Source: a virus. From it: a stretch of 32,912 nucleotides of DNA. The notes under the pieces are model-generated. The model did not search any database. It was not told the DNA's origin and saw only the letters and a program-made list of their open reading frames with translations. The stretch spans positions 1-32,912 of IMG/VR virus record IMGVR_UViG_3300036768_001282. The stretch is one strand, 5' to 3'. The position numbers were made by a program, and so were the translations under genes. Of this stretch, positions 1 to 8,552 are shown piece after piece (positions within the stretch are counted from its first letter, which is position 1; the number at the start of each line of letters is the position of its first letter).

Positions 1-887
1 TTCGAACCAGTGAAGTTTTTGCAAGTTTTCAAGGTGAGGGACCTTTCGCAGGTGTTCCAAGTCTGTGGGTTAGATTTTTCGGTTGTAATTTGAAATGTAA
101 CGGTTTCGGCCAAAAAGATCCTTGTAACCCAGAAACTTATGTATTGCCATACCAGACGATAGATATTAGTAACATCAAACGCATGGAAGATCTTCCTGTG
201 TTTGAGTATGGTTGCGATTCGAGTTATAGTTGGAGTACGAGATTTAAACACTTAGCTAAAGATTGGGATGAAAAAGAATTAGTTGATGAATTATATCGTC
301 TTGGCGTTGAACGTTTTGGAATGGCTGAAGGTTGGTTTAATCAAAGAACTGGCCAAGAAATTCAACTTTGTTTCACTGGTGGAGAGCCAATGCTTCAGCA
401 GAAAGCCATGATGGCTATTCTCAATGAAGCTAATGAGAGATTTGGCGCATTTGGCCCCAAACTTGTTACAATTGAAACTAATGCTACTAGATTTCTGACT
501 GAAGAATTTAAGAAATTTCTTTATGATAGGGATTTTGAATTAACTATTGCCTGTTCTCCGAAATTATTCACAGTAAGTGGAGAAAAGAATGCAGTCTATT
601 TAGATGTCATTGAAGAATATATGCATTATGCTGATACAGGCATTTTGAAATTTGTAGTAAACGGTACTAAGGAATGTTGGGATGAGCTTGATAGCTACAC
701 GGACAAATTGGCTGAGCTTATCAGCAAAGATAGATTTTGGAGTTTGTGGGTGATGCCCGTTGGCGCAACTAAAGAACAGCAAGAATCACCGAGTATAGCA
801 GAAATTGCCAATGAGGCAATGCGTCGCGGATTTTATGTTGCGACACGTAATCATATTCATGTGTATGGCAATGTGGTGGGTAGCTGA
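1..887 (+). CDS. queE: QueE-like radical SAM 7-carboxy-7-deazaguanine synthase (5' end outside window)
   Basis: The open frame runs in from the left edge (frame starting at base 3), so the first ATG at 90 is not the true start. The residues before it read FASFQGEGPFAGVPS then RFFGCNLKC, the N-terminal QueE signature. QueE makes 7-carboxy-7-deazaguanine from carboxytetrahydropterin in the preQ0/queuosine pathway; phages use it for 7-deazaguanine DNA modification or tRNA modification. The middle has FTGGEPM, the glycine-rich SAM-binding motif of radical SAM enzymes. The usual third cysteine of the cluster motif is not next to CNLKC (the sequence continues NGFGQ); Cys in DPCNP or YGCDSSYSW may replace it. 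The stop overlaps the start of the helicase gene (TGATG), so the two are translationally coupled. Family call is strong; the exact substrate is inferred. Confidence 0.85.
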   Translation, partial: RTSEVFASFQGEGPFAGVPSLWVRFFGCNLKCNGFGQKDPCNPETYVLPYQTIDISNIKRMEDLPVFEYGCDSSYSWSTRFKHLAKDWDEKELVDELYRLGVERFGMAEGWFNQRTGQEIQLCFTGGEPMLQQKAMMAILNEANERFGAFGPKLVTIETNATRFLTEEFKKFLYDRDFELTIACSPKLFTVSGEKNAVYLDVIEEYMHYADTGILKFVVNGTKECWDELDSYTDKLAELISKDRFWSLWVMPVGATKEQQESPSIAEIANEAMRRGFYVATRNHIHVYGNVVGS

Positions 888-2263
888 TGGATGTTACAAG
901 TGAGAAACTTATCTTAAGTTCTTTAGTTCAAGATGAAGATTATGTACGTCAAGTATTACCATTCTTAAAGAGCGAATACTTCAACGATAAGGTCGAAAAG
1001 GCAGTTTTTGAAACCATTCGTTCTTATCTTTTAGAATATAACACCCTGCCTAATAAAACTACTTTACTGGTTGACATTCGCAACCATGATGATCTGAATG
1101 AAAAAGAGATTGCTGAAGCCGAATCTATCATTCGTGATATTTTCAGAATTGAACGTCCGACTGATTCTAAGTGGCTGATTGGACAGACAGAAGAGTTCTG
1201 TAGAACGAAAGCCATCTATAATGCCATCGTGAAGGCAATTTCGATATATGATGGCACTGACAAAACTATGACTCCGCATGCCATTCCTGATATGATAAAG
1301 GAGGCGGTGAGTGTAAGTTTTGATAGCCATATAGGCATGGACATATATGATGATGCAGGGATTCGTTATGATTATTATACATTACCAGAAAGTAAGATTC
1401 CTTTCGATATCGATCTATTGAATGATATTACTAATGGTGGAGTCAGTCGAAAGACGCTCAATGTTGTTGTTGCGGGAGTGAATGTTGGTAAGACTTTATC
1501 TTTAATACATTTCGCTTGCGCTTATGCTCGAGCGGGTTACAATGTGCTTTATTTTACTTTGGAGATGCGAGAGGAAGAAATTCTGAAGCGAATGGATGCT
1601 AATATGTTGAAAACTCCAATTAATGAGTTGGGTAAACTAGGCCGCGAAACGTTTATTGATGAGGTTGAGAAACTTCGAGCGAAATCTTATGGTAAGATAA
1701 AAGTAAAAGAATATCCTCCAGGTTCGGCGCACGCGGGTCATTTCAAACATATTATCAATGAATTAAAACTAAAACAACGTTTTGTTCCTGATGTCATTAT
1801 GGTGGATTACATTGGAATAACAGGCAGTTCAAGGATGAGAATGGGTCAGCAGAACAGTTATTTTTATTTGAAAGCCGTGGCTGAAGAATTGCGCGCTTTG
1901 GCTGTCGAAACTAACACCATTCTTTGGACTGCAATGCAATTGACTCGAAGTGGCATAACAAACACAGATGTAGAGATTACTGATGTCTCTGAATCGATGG
2001 GTATTCCAGCAACTGCAGATTTCATGATATCTATTACTCGAACGGAAGAATTGGATGGTTTAGGACAAGTACTTTTCAAACAGCTTAAAAATCGTTATGG
2101 TAATAAAACGAATAGGTTGAGATTTGTGGTGGGTGTCGATCTCGATAGACAAACATTGTATAATGTCAACAGCAGTGAACAAGATGATATAATTGCTCAA
2201 GAAAGAATAGTAACTAATACAACTAATTTGAAAGAGAAGTTCAAGCAGTTGAATGGTGAATGA
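887..2263 (+). CDS. 41: Replicative DNA helicase, DnaB/T4 gp41 family
   Basis: A 458-aa protein close in length to T4 gp41 (475 aa). Gp41 is the hexameric 5'-3' helicase that unwinds the lagging-strand template and works with primase gp61. Residues 1-120 form a helical N-terminal DnaB-like domain. The RecA core starts near 170 with Walker A AGVNVGKT (196-203), the catalytic glutamate in FTLEM (about 226) and Walker B DVIMVDYIG (302-310). The arginine-rich C-terminus (KQLKNRYGNKTNRLRF) matches the usual DnaB RNRYG element. ATG at 887 overlaps the queE stop. The matching primase is on the same strand at 9929, separated by structural genes. Confidence 0.93.
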   Translation: MDVTSEKLILSSLVQDEDYVRQVLPFLKSEYFNDKVEKAVFETIRSYLLEYNTLPNKTTLLVDIRNHDDLNEKEIAEAESIIRDIFRIERPTDSKWLIGQTEEFCRTKAIYNAIVKAISIYDGTDKTMTPHAIPDMIKEAVSVSFDSHIGMDIYDDAGIRYDYYTLPESKIPFDIDLLNDITNGGVSRKTLNVVVAGVNVGKTLSLIHFACAYARAGYNVLYFTLEMREEEILKRMDANMLKTPINELGKLGRETFIDEVEKLRAKSYGKIKVKEYPPGSAHAGHFKHIINELKLKQRFVPDVIMVDYIGITGSSRMRMGQQNSYFYLKAVAEELRALAVETNTILWTAMQLTRSGITNTDVEITDVSESMGIPATADFMISITRTEELDGLGQVLFKQLKNRYGNKTNRLRFVVGVDLDRQTLYNVNSSEQDDIIAQERIVTNTTNLKEKFKQLNGE

Positions 2264-2269
2264 TAAATA
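2262..2269 (+). promoter_or_regulatory. Candidate T4-type late promoter box (GATAAATA)
   Basis: GATAAATA lies just after the helicase stop and 24 bases before the ATG at 2294. T4 late promoters consist only of a -10 box, TATAAATA, read by gp55 sigma. The same ATAAATA core occurs in the intergenic gaps before two other virion-type genes (17230 and 22583), which supports the call. The genome is AT-rich, so a single match would not be convincing. Confidence 0.5.
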
Positions 2270-2293
2270 TTTAGAAACAAGATGAAAGGCGCC

Positions 2294-3400
2294 ATGTTAA
2301 CATTCAAGCAATTTTTCTTACTCGAAGGCGGAAATGTAGTCATAGATGATCAAGAAGCAACTCGCATTGATCTCAATAAAGTTAAGAGATCGGAAATCGT
2401 GAAGTTGCTGCTTACTGGTCTGGATGCTATCAATCGTGCATTCGAAAAACAGCATGGCTTGCCGCTTTGGAGTAAAGACTTATTCAAATCTAGAGAATTT
2501 TTAAGCGGCAGTGCTTTTCATTTCTTCAATCTCGGAAAAATAAGCGACGAAGAATTTGTTAATGTCAAATCTACCGTTGGGGATATTGATACTCAGGTTG
2601 ATGGTAACTTAGATAAGTCTATAGTAGAATTTTTGAACGCAAATAAAGGGAAGAGTTTTGGGCCATTGACTTTAATTGGATACAAAACGAGTGCTAACCA
2701 ACACATCACATTATGGCGTCTTGACAAATATAACATGAATATTCAGATTGATCTGGAACTAGTTGAATTTGGTCCAGATGGTAAACCGACGCCTTGGTCT
2801 AAGTTTAGTCATTCGAGTGCCTGGGAAGATTTGAAAGCGGGATTGAAAGGCGTTGCGCACAAATATTTGCTGCAAGCTTTAAATGCTCGAGGATTGCACG
2901 ATCTAGTCATTAAAGCTAAAACATCTCGAGGTAAAGATAAGGTCGTGAAGAAAAGTATCATGGCATTTTCTGTGACGCACGGATTGCGTCAGCGTCTGGT
3001 ACCAGTAAGAGATGAGCAAGGCAATCACGTCCATGTAGATGGTTTGCCAGCTTATCACGAGCTCAGTACATCAGAAAGTAAGAACATCACGGATCTGGAT
3101 CAGATTTTCAGAATATTTTTCAATCGAGAGCCTACTCCTGAAGACCTCAAAGATATGGGTAGTTTCATTGGGCTTGAAAAATTGATTGCGCGCTATTATA
3201 ATAAACAAGAGCAACAGATGGTCATTGATGGTTTCATGAACAAACTTTGGGGTCCAGGAGCTCAAGGTCTTTATCGAGGAGATAAAGAACGGGATTACCG
3301 AGAAAAACTTGTCATGGCAAAACACCTTCTTCAAACGCTTGGTGGTTCTCTCGACAAGTATCAAGAAATGATAGAAGATTATTATAAAGGTTACCGATAA
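2294..3400 (+). CDS. Pol-beta-type nucleotidyltransferase-like protein with capsid-targeting-like N-terminus
   Basis: The frame opens at ATG 2282, but AAAGG sits just before ATG 2294, which gives an N-terminus MLTFKQFFLLE, so I prefer 2294. That start resembles the T4 capsid-targeting sequence (MKTYQEFIAE), including a possible prohead-protease site LLE. Counting from 2282, Gly76-Ser77, Asp101-x-Asp103 in VGDIDTQVD and Asp157 in IQIDLELVEF look like the G[G/S]...DxD...D carboxylates of the Pol-beta nucleotidyltransferase fold. Such enzymes transfer a nucleotide to RNA, protein or a small molecule; the substrate here is unknown. It is the first of three consecutive nucleotidyl-transfer genes (2294, 3400, 4293), each overlapping the next by one base, and it follows a late-promoter-like box. 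Fold call is moderate and function is inferred. Confidence 0.6.
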   Translation: MLTFKQFFLLEGGNVVIDDQEATRIDLNKVKRSEIVKLLLTGLDAINRAFEKQHGLPLWSKDLFKSREFLSGSAFHFFNLGKISDEEFVNVKSTVGDIDTQVDGNLDKSIVEFLNANKGKSFGPLTLIGYKTSANQHITLWRLDKYNMNIQIDLELVEFGPDGKPTPWSKFSHSSAWEDLKAGLKGVAHKYLLQALNARGLHDLVIKAKTSRGKDKVVKKSIMAFSVTHGLRQRLVPVRDEQGNHVHVDGLPAYHELSTSESKNITDLDQIFRIFFNREPTPEDLKDMGSFIGLEKLIARYYNKQEQQMVIDGFMNKLWGPGAQGLYRGDKERDYREKLVMAKHLLQTLGGSLDKYQEMIEDYYKGYR

Positions 3401-4293
3401 TGCTGAGCTTCAAAGAATTCATCGAAGAACAAGTCGCACCAACAACCAGGCAAGGAATCACACATCTTCAGGACATGAAACCTGAAGAGTTTATATCTTG
3501 GATCAAGGAAGTTAAAGCAGCGGGAGGAATTCTTTCGAATTATAAAGTCGTAATGAAAATTGATGGGCTTGGTGCTCGTTTTGGTAAAGCAAAAGATGGC
3601 AGACCATTCTTTGAAGGTAGCCGAACTGGACCAATCTTCGATTCAGGGGCATTCAGCGCCTATGCCTTAGCAAAAGGATCTTCTGAAGAAATCTTGTTAC
3701 GCGCGAAACATTATGATGATATGCTTGAAATTATAAAGAATGCTGAGTTCATGAAAGTGATCCCTAATGATACGAAAATTGTTTGTGAAATATTTTACAA
3801 TCCTATGGCTCATGAAGATGAAGATGGTATCACTTTCGTGACGGTAAAATATGATAAGAGTAAACTCGGCAAACTTATGAGCATCATGCCCTATACTGTT
3901 TTGCAAGCCAGTACAGGATTGGAACATCCACAGAAACAAGAAATTTTGGATGCTCTCTATAAACAAAGTAATGATGAAATTCGCTTCATAGATCCGAATT
4001 TGAAGATGCATAGTATTGATATCAACGGCATCATTGATACTGTACATACCCTCGATGATGATGCTCTAAGAATACTCAAAAGTAGAAAAGCTTCTGATCG
4101 AGAGGCAAAACAAAATATTCTAGCTATCATTCAGAAAGCGAAGGATGAATTAGCTAAGTATTTACTTGCTCATCCTGGTATCGAAGGTAAATTCAAGCTC
4201 GGACCGAATATCGAAGGTATCGTTATACACATTAATAATAAGCCGTACAAGATCACAACCGACGAATTCAAAGCCAGTAAAAGGAAAGCATAA
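3400..4293 (+). CDS. ATP-dependent ligase/nucleotidyltransferase-superfamily protein with capsid-targeting-like N-terminus
   Basis: A 297-aa protein with the motifs of the covalent nucleotidyltransferase (DNA/RNA ligase, capping enzyme) superfamily. Motif I is KIDG (Lys53-Gly56) followed by Arg60; motif III-like FEGSRTG is at 71-77; IVCEIFYN has Glu130; motif IV is IEGIVI (271-276); motif V is KPYKI with Lys284. The lysine would carry AMP or GMP. There is no obvious C-terminal OB or DNA-binding domain, so an RNA ligase or specialised adenylating enzyme fits better than a full DNA ligase. The N-terminus MLSFKEFIEE has the capsid-targeting-like motif with an (I/L)xE cleavage site. ATAATG overlaps at both ends place it in one translational unit with its neighbours. 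Superfamily assignment is good; the substrate is unknown. Confidence 0.72.
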   Translation: MLSFKEFIEEQVAPTTRQGITHLQDMKPEEFISWIKEVKAAGGILSNYKVVMKIDGLGARFGKAKDGRPFFEGSRTGPIFDSGAFSAYALAKGSSEEILLRAKHYDDMLEIIKNAEFMKVIPNDTKIVCEIFYNPMAHEDEDGITFVTVKYDKSKLGKLMSIMPYTVLQASTGLEHPQKQEILDALYKQSNDEIRFIDPNLKMHSIDINGIIDTVHTLDDDALRILKSRKASDREAKQNILAIIQKAKDELAKYLLAHPGIEGKFKLGPNIEGIVIHINNKPYKITTDEFKASKRKA

Positions 4294-4997
4294 TGGAAGA
4301 GAAGAAAGAATATCCGAAACCTGGAAAAAAGAAAGTTCAGCTCTTTATAGGTCGAATGCAGCCTGTTCATCTGGGTCATAAGAAGATCATTGATAGCATG
4401 ACTAATCCTGTGATTGTTATCGTGAAAGGTGAGAAATCTAGCGAAGATCGCCTCAGGAATCCATTCAGCGCAGAATATCAAATTAAACTCATCAAGAAAA
4501 TTGCTCCGCAGGCAGAGATTATTACCGCATCTAGTGGATATCTCCCGAAAATATTGGCGCAACTTCGCGAAAAAGGCATGGAGGTAGATACAATTTATGC
4601 AGGAGCAGATCGAATTACAGGCTACAAAAAGCAAATTGAAAGCGCTAATGCTAAGATGGATCCTGAATATAGGTACAATGTCAAATTCAAAGAAACTGAT
4701 AGAGTGACAAGTGCGACAGCAGTGCGTAATGCTATTCGCTCGGGTGATGAACAAGAATTCAGAAAACTCATGCCGAAAGAACTTTGGGGTGAATTTGAAA
4801 CCATGAAGAAAACGCTTAGTGAATCTTTTGATTTTGATTTGCTGTCATTTGAAGAATGGTTGAATGAAGAAGGTGAGGGTTCTTCATTGAACACATCGGA
4901 TCAGATAGCCCAGAAAGATCAACCTCTTGGAATCAAAAAGAAGAAAAAGAAAAATGAAGAAGATGAATGCGAGGAGGATGAATCTGAATCTGAGTAA
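4293..4997 (+). CDS. HxGH nucleotidylyltransferase (NMN adenylyltransferase-like)
   Basis: A 234-aa protein whose N-terminal 175 residues form a cytidylyltransferase-like Rossmann fold. FIGRMQPVHLGHKK (18-31) contains the HxGH nucleotide-binding motif, and TSATAVR (139-145) is the family's C-terminal (I/T)SxTxxR phosphate-binding motif. The GRMQPxHxGH form is typical of NadM-type NMN adenylyltransferases, which make NAD from NMN and ATP; other substrates are possible. Residues 184-193 (LSFEEWLNEE) carry the capsid-targeting-like motif at the start of a C-terminal tail that ends in a lysine run and then an acidic run (214-234). This placement is odd because the other copies are N-terminal. The start overlaps the previous stop (TAATG). 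Family call is solid; NAD synthesis is inferred. Confidence 0.75.
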   Translation: MEEKKEYPKPGKKKVQLFIGRMQPVHLGHKKIIDSMTNPVIVIVKGEKSSEDRLRNPFSAEYQIKLIKKIAPQAEIITASSGYLPKILAQLREKGMEVDTIYAGADRITGYKKQIESANAKMDPEYRYNVKFKETDRVTSATAVRNAIRSGDEQEFRKLMPKELWGEFETMKKTLSESFDFDLLSFEEWLNEEGEGSSLNTSDQIAQKDQPLGIKKKKKKNEEDECEEDESESE

Positions 4998-5011
4998 CAT
5001 GAGGATTTGAT

Positions 5012-5779
5012 ATGGCATTACCTACTGTAAAATATCCGACTTTTGAGCTGACTATTCCAAGCACTAAGAAGAAAATCAAGTTCCGTCCTTTTTTAGTTAG
5101 AGAACATAAGCTACTACTACAAGCTATCGAATTGAATGATAGTGCCAATTTCATCAATACAATTTACAAAATAATCGAAGCTTGCACTTTTGGGAAGGTT
5201 GATGTTGAAAATCTTGCGATGTATGATATTGATTACATTTTCTTAATGCTCCGTGCGCGTAGTATTGGTGAATTGGTTCCCGTTGAATATAAATGTATGG
5301 CTGAAGTCAAAAAGACGAATGAGAATGGTGAGGAAATTACTGAAACTTGTAACAACAAAGTTCGTCTGAATCTTGATCTGAATCAAGTGGAAGTTCATAT
5401 TCCCGAAGGATATGAAAAGAATCGTATCATTATGATAGGTCCTGATATGGGACTTAAATTGCGTGCTCCGACTTTTGCGCAATTCAAAGAACTGAGTAAA
5501 ATTGAAAACGTCGAAGGTTTATTCAACGTTACAGAAGCCTTCATCTATAGTTGTACAGAATGCGTTTTTGATGGGGATAAGATTTTTGTTCCTGGTAAAG
5601 ATTTCACTCAACAAGAATTATCAGAGTTCATAGAAAATTTACATAGTGATGCGATCGATAAGATCAATGAATTTTTTGCTAATATGCCTTATGTGGCGTT
5701 GAATGTACATGTTCGTTGCCCTAAATGTGGTAATGAAGACGATATAGAAATCAGAGGCTTAGAGGATTTTTTCGTATAA
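5012..5779 (+). CDS. 26: Baseplate hub protein, T4 gp26-like
   Basis: A 255-aa protein starting MALPTVKYPTFEL, followed by KIKFRPFLVREHKLLL, the arrangement found in gp26-type baseplate hub proteins of T4-like phages. In T4, gp26 takes part in assembly of the central baseplate hub. The C-terminus has a CPKCG zinc-ribbon half followed by RGLEDFF; further cysteines near 90-115 (YKC, ETCNN) could complete metal binding. The T4 protein is shorter (208 aa), but homologues in T4-like environmental phages are about this size. It is followed with one-base overlap by a 57-aa gene and then by the large tail gene, which matches a hub-assembly operon. Confidence 0.72.
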   Translation: MALPTVKYPTFELTIPSTKKKIKFRPFLVREHKLLLQAIELNDSANFINTIYKIIEACTFGKVDVENLAMYDIDYIFLMLRARSIGELVPVEYKCMAEVKKTNENGEEITETCNNKVRLNLDLNQVEVHIPEGYEKNRIIMIGPDMGLKLRAPTFAQFKELSKIENVEGLFNVTEAFIYSCTECVFDGDKIFVPGKDFTQQELSEFIENLHSDAIDKINEFFANMPYVALNVHVRCPKCGNEDDIEIRGLEDFFV

Positions 5780-5952
5780 TGATTGGTAATGGCGAGCTGC
5801 TTGATCTCATGAAGAGTAATTTTCTACTAATGAATGAGCATCATTTCAGCTTGTCAGAGATCGAAGATATGGTACCATACGAACGAGAAATTTACATTAT
5901 GTTACTTCTAGATCATCTAGAACTCAAGAAAAAAGCAGCACAGCAGAAATAG
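5779..5952 (+). CDS. Small hub-assembly-type protein (57 aa)
   Basis: ATG overlaps the previous stop (TAATG) and the frame encodes 57 residues beginning MIGNGELLDLMKSN and ending with a lysine/glutamine-rich helix. The central part HHFSLSEIEDM then PYEREIYIMLLL looks like the small chaperone-like proteins that follow gp26 in T4-like phages, sometimes annotated as gp51-type hub assembly catalysts. Position between the hub protein and the long tail gene supports a tail-assembly role. The name is not certain, but the tight coupling and protein-like composition make it a real gene. Confidence 0.6.
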   Translation: MIGNGELLDLMKSNFLLMNEHHFSLSEIEDMVPYEREIYIMLLLDHLELKKKAAQQK

Positions 5953-5954
5953 AC

Positions 5955-8552
5955 ATGTTACCCGTATTTTTAGCCGCAACCAGAACAATCGCACGTAGTG
6001 TTGGTATTCCTCGTGGCATCAGCGAGATTAAAACTGGTAGCTTGAGAGAAATTGCCAGAAAAATTAGGCGAGAAGCTCCCAGTGCAGTTTGGCGTGCAGC
6101 GGGTGGCAATCAAGTACCTGTGTTAGATACCATATTCAATAAATGGAATGAGAGAAGGATTTCTCGTCTCGATGAAATAGAAAATGCTAGAGTTACTGGG
6201 AATAAGAAAGCTGAAGCAAGTGATATTAAATTTGCACGCGAGATAAACCGCGAACGTGCAACTAGTAGAAAACTACAGGAAGAAATTTTAAGAAAAGAAG
6301 AGGCAGATAGAGTTGCCGCAGCCCATGAAGCTGCACATCAGAGAGCTATTGCAGCGACTTTAGGTAGAGAAGAAGTAAACTATCTTCAGCGGATTAGCTA
6401 TGACATTGCGCAATTGAAAGAATATGTGCTTAGACATGGAATTTGTTGCGAATCGAGTAATGAAAATAAAAAACCAAGCGGATTATTCAGAGGATTGCTT
6501 GGCATCTTACCTCTAGGACTCCCGTTTCTTGGTAGGAAAATTTTAGATGTTTTTGGAGGGAGAATAAGTGTTATCAAGAATGTCGGCAGTAAAGTAATTG
6601 ATTTGATCGGGGCTGGTGGAAGGGGAATAGCTGGAGTCGCTAAAAGTTCTGCTCCCAAGATCAAAAGATTCTTAGAGGGTGCAACAGGGTTTGCAGGGAA
6701 AGCTGTAAGAGGATTGAAAACAAGCGCAGCAGATGTGATTGCTCGCAGTGGCGTATTAGAAAATGTTAAAAATGCCTCTTCTGGTATATTGAAAGGTATC
6801 GGTGCTACAGGCAGGATCACTGGAGTTGCTAAAAATGTTGTTACTCCTCTTTTAACGACCACTGCAGAATTACTAGATCCTGCCTTAGCGGTTACATCTG
6901 CGGGTTTGACTGGTTGGGAGGTTGGTAAATGGCTTAATAGAAAGATGGGAGGAACGGATATCGGTAGGATCAAGGACAAGATCTTTGACAATATCTTCTC
7001 GACTATAGATGCCTTAACTGGCGGTGGAATCAGTGGAAATAAAAATATTGCTGAACAGAATTGGAAAGAAAGTTCTCTAGGTAAATTTGCTGAGGAAACG
7101 AAACAGAAAGTTTCAAATATCATACAAAAAGTGGCTGATGTTATTGTGCCGCCTGCAAGTGCTTCGGAAACCGATGAAAAGATAGAAAAGCAAAAGTTTC
7201 AGAGAATTGAATTACAAAAATTCGAAAGAGTTGAGAAGATTGATAAAGATTTGATTGCCGCCATTAATGCTAATAATGAAAAATTAGATGAGATGAATGA
7301 GTCTCTCAAAGTTATTAGCAGTGATAGTTGGCTTGAAAAATTGGGAGATAATTTAAAAAATGGAATGGGTTTCCTAGCAAGTCGATTTGGTGAAAGGTTG
7401 AGAAGTGGTGCTCAGAGATTAGAGGAATGGGGGAGAAAGCTCCAAGAAGATACTGGTACTGGAGTTACTCAGCGATTGAAAAGATTCGCAGGCGGAGTTG
7501 CCGAAAAAGTTGGTTCTGGTTTAGAATCTGTTGCCATGAAAGCAGGTGAGATTGGTTATGATTTACAGAAAGGCAGTAAAAGTCAACTTGAATTGGCGAA
7601 AGCTTTCCAAGGAAGTAAAACTATAAAGGGTTTAACACCCGAACAGACGAAAGCTTATGCAGGTAATGTAGCGGCTACTGAAAGTGGCGGGAAATTAGAT
7701 ATAGTAAATCAATATGGTTTTGTTGGACAATATCAGTTTGGTGCGGATGCTTTAGCTGATCTCGGGTTCATAGATAAAGAGAAACTTGCCAAAGCAAAAG
7801 CCGAAGCTAGAGCCGCGGGTAAGGATTGGTACAAGAGTGGCTTGCATAAAAAATTCTTAGAAGATCCTAGAAATTGGATTAATGAAGGTGGCCGTGAAGC
7901 CTTCATGAAAAATAAGAAAATTCAAGATGAGTTGTTCATCGAATATACAAATAGAAACATCGAAGCAGGATTCAGAAGTGGTGCGCTCACTAAAGAAAGC
8001 ACTCCTGAACAGATAGTTGCTTATGCCAAGGCAGCGCATTTGAAAGGAGTCGGAGGAGCTAACAATTACTTCTTGCGAGGAATAGATAGCGCAGACGCTT
8101 ATGGCACGACAGTTAGTAAGTACGCAAAAGATGCTTCTAAAAATGTAATAGCACTAAGCAAACAAATCGCGGAAGCTACAACGCCAACCACAGCTAGTGT
8201 TCAGCCAGTTACAAATAAAGCTGAAATGAGCATATTTCCCCTTACCTATGATAATTCTCTCATGACGTCTGGGAGAATTGAGATGGCATCAACTAATGAC
8301 TTGACAAGATTGATGCCTGTCTCTCAAACAAAAGTAGGGGATGTTGTGAGTCTACAAACGATGGAAACAAGAAAGGCTGAACAACAAAGTCTTCAGCCTA
8401 TCGTCATTAATGCTGGTGGATCTGCTCCAGCGCCTGTGGTTGTTCCGACAAATAAAGTATCTAATACTGGATCGGCGCCCATGGTTACGCGCAATCAAGA
8501 CAGTAGCATCCGCCGCATTACAGATGCATTGATGAGTTATGGTTTGTCTTGA
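5955..8552 (+). CDS. Long tail/baseplate hub protein with lysozyme-like domain
   Basis: An 865-aa protein. Residues 1-150 are charged and helical. Residues about 175-350 are rich in Gly, Ala and hydrophobics (GLLGILPLGLPFLG and similar), as in tape-measure proteins. A helical, charged stretch follows (380-540). Residues about 565-725 look like a muramidase/transglycosylase: NVAATESGGKL with a candidate catalytic Glu576, then GFVGQYQFGADALADLG and a downstream helical part. Such domains cut peptidoglycan during genome injection. The C-terminal 140 residues are low complexity. The gene follows the gp26-like protein and its small partner. It could be a tape measure with a lytic domain or a hub tail lysozyme analogous to T4 gp5. 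Its stop is convergent with, and overlaps, the spanin gene. Confidence 0.65.
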   Translation: MLPVFLAATRTIARSVGIPRGISEIKTGSLREIARKIRREAPSAVWRAAGGNQVPVLDTIFNKWNERRISRLDEIENARVTGNKKAEASDIKFAREINRERATSRKLQEEILRKEEADRVAAAHEAAHQRAIAATLGREEVNYLQRISYDIAQLKEYVLRHGICCESSNENKKPSGLFRGLLGILPLGLPFLGRKILDVFGGRISVIKNVGSKVIDLIGAGGRGIAGVAKSSAPKIKRFLEGATGFAGKAVRGLKTSAADVIARSGVLENVKNASSGILKGIGATGRITGVAKNVVTPLLTTTAELLDPALAVTSAGLTGWEVGKWLNRKMGGTDIGRIKDKIFDNIFSTIDALTGGGISGNKNIAEQNWKESSLGKFAEETKQKVSNIIQKVADVIVPPASASETDEKIEKQKFQRIELQKFERVEKIDKDLIAAINANNEKLDEMNESLKVISSDSWLEKLGDNLKNGMGFLASRFGERLRSGAQRLEEWGRKLQEDTGTGVTQRLKRFAGGVAEKVGSGLESVAMKAGEIGYDLQKGSKSQLELAKAFQGSKTIKGLTPEQTKAYAGNVAATESGGKLDIVNQYGFVGQYQFGADALADLGFIDKEKLAKAKAEARAAGKDWYKSGLHKKFLEDPRNWINEGGREAFMKNKKIQDELFIEYTNRNIEAGFRSGALTKESTPEQIVAYAKAAHLKGVGGANNYFLRGIDSADAYGTTVSKYAKDASKNVIALSKQIAEATTPTTASVQPVTNKAEMSIFPLTYDNSLMTSGRIEMASTNDLTRLMPVSQTKVGDVVSLQTMETRKAEQQSLQPIVINAGGSAPAPVVVPTNKVSNTGSAPMVTRNQDSSIRRITDALMSYGLS

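Noticed and set aside
4170-4754. 194-codon minus-strand open frame
   Set aside because: Antisense to the HxGH enzyme, whose motifs are clear; composition is rich in Cys/Ser/His/Phe as expected of an antisense shadow.
6398-7123. 241-codon minus-strand open frame
   Set aside because: It lies wholly inside the 865-aa tail gene, has no ribosome-binding site, and its Pro/Leu/Ile-rich composition mirrors the Gly/Ala-rich plus-strand codons.
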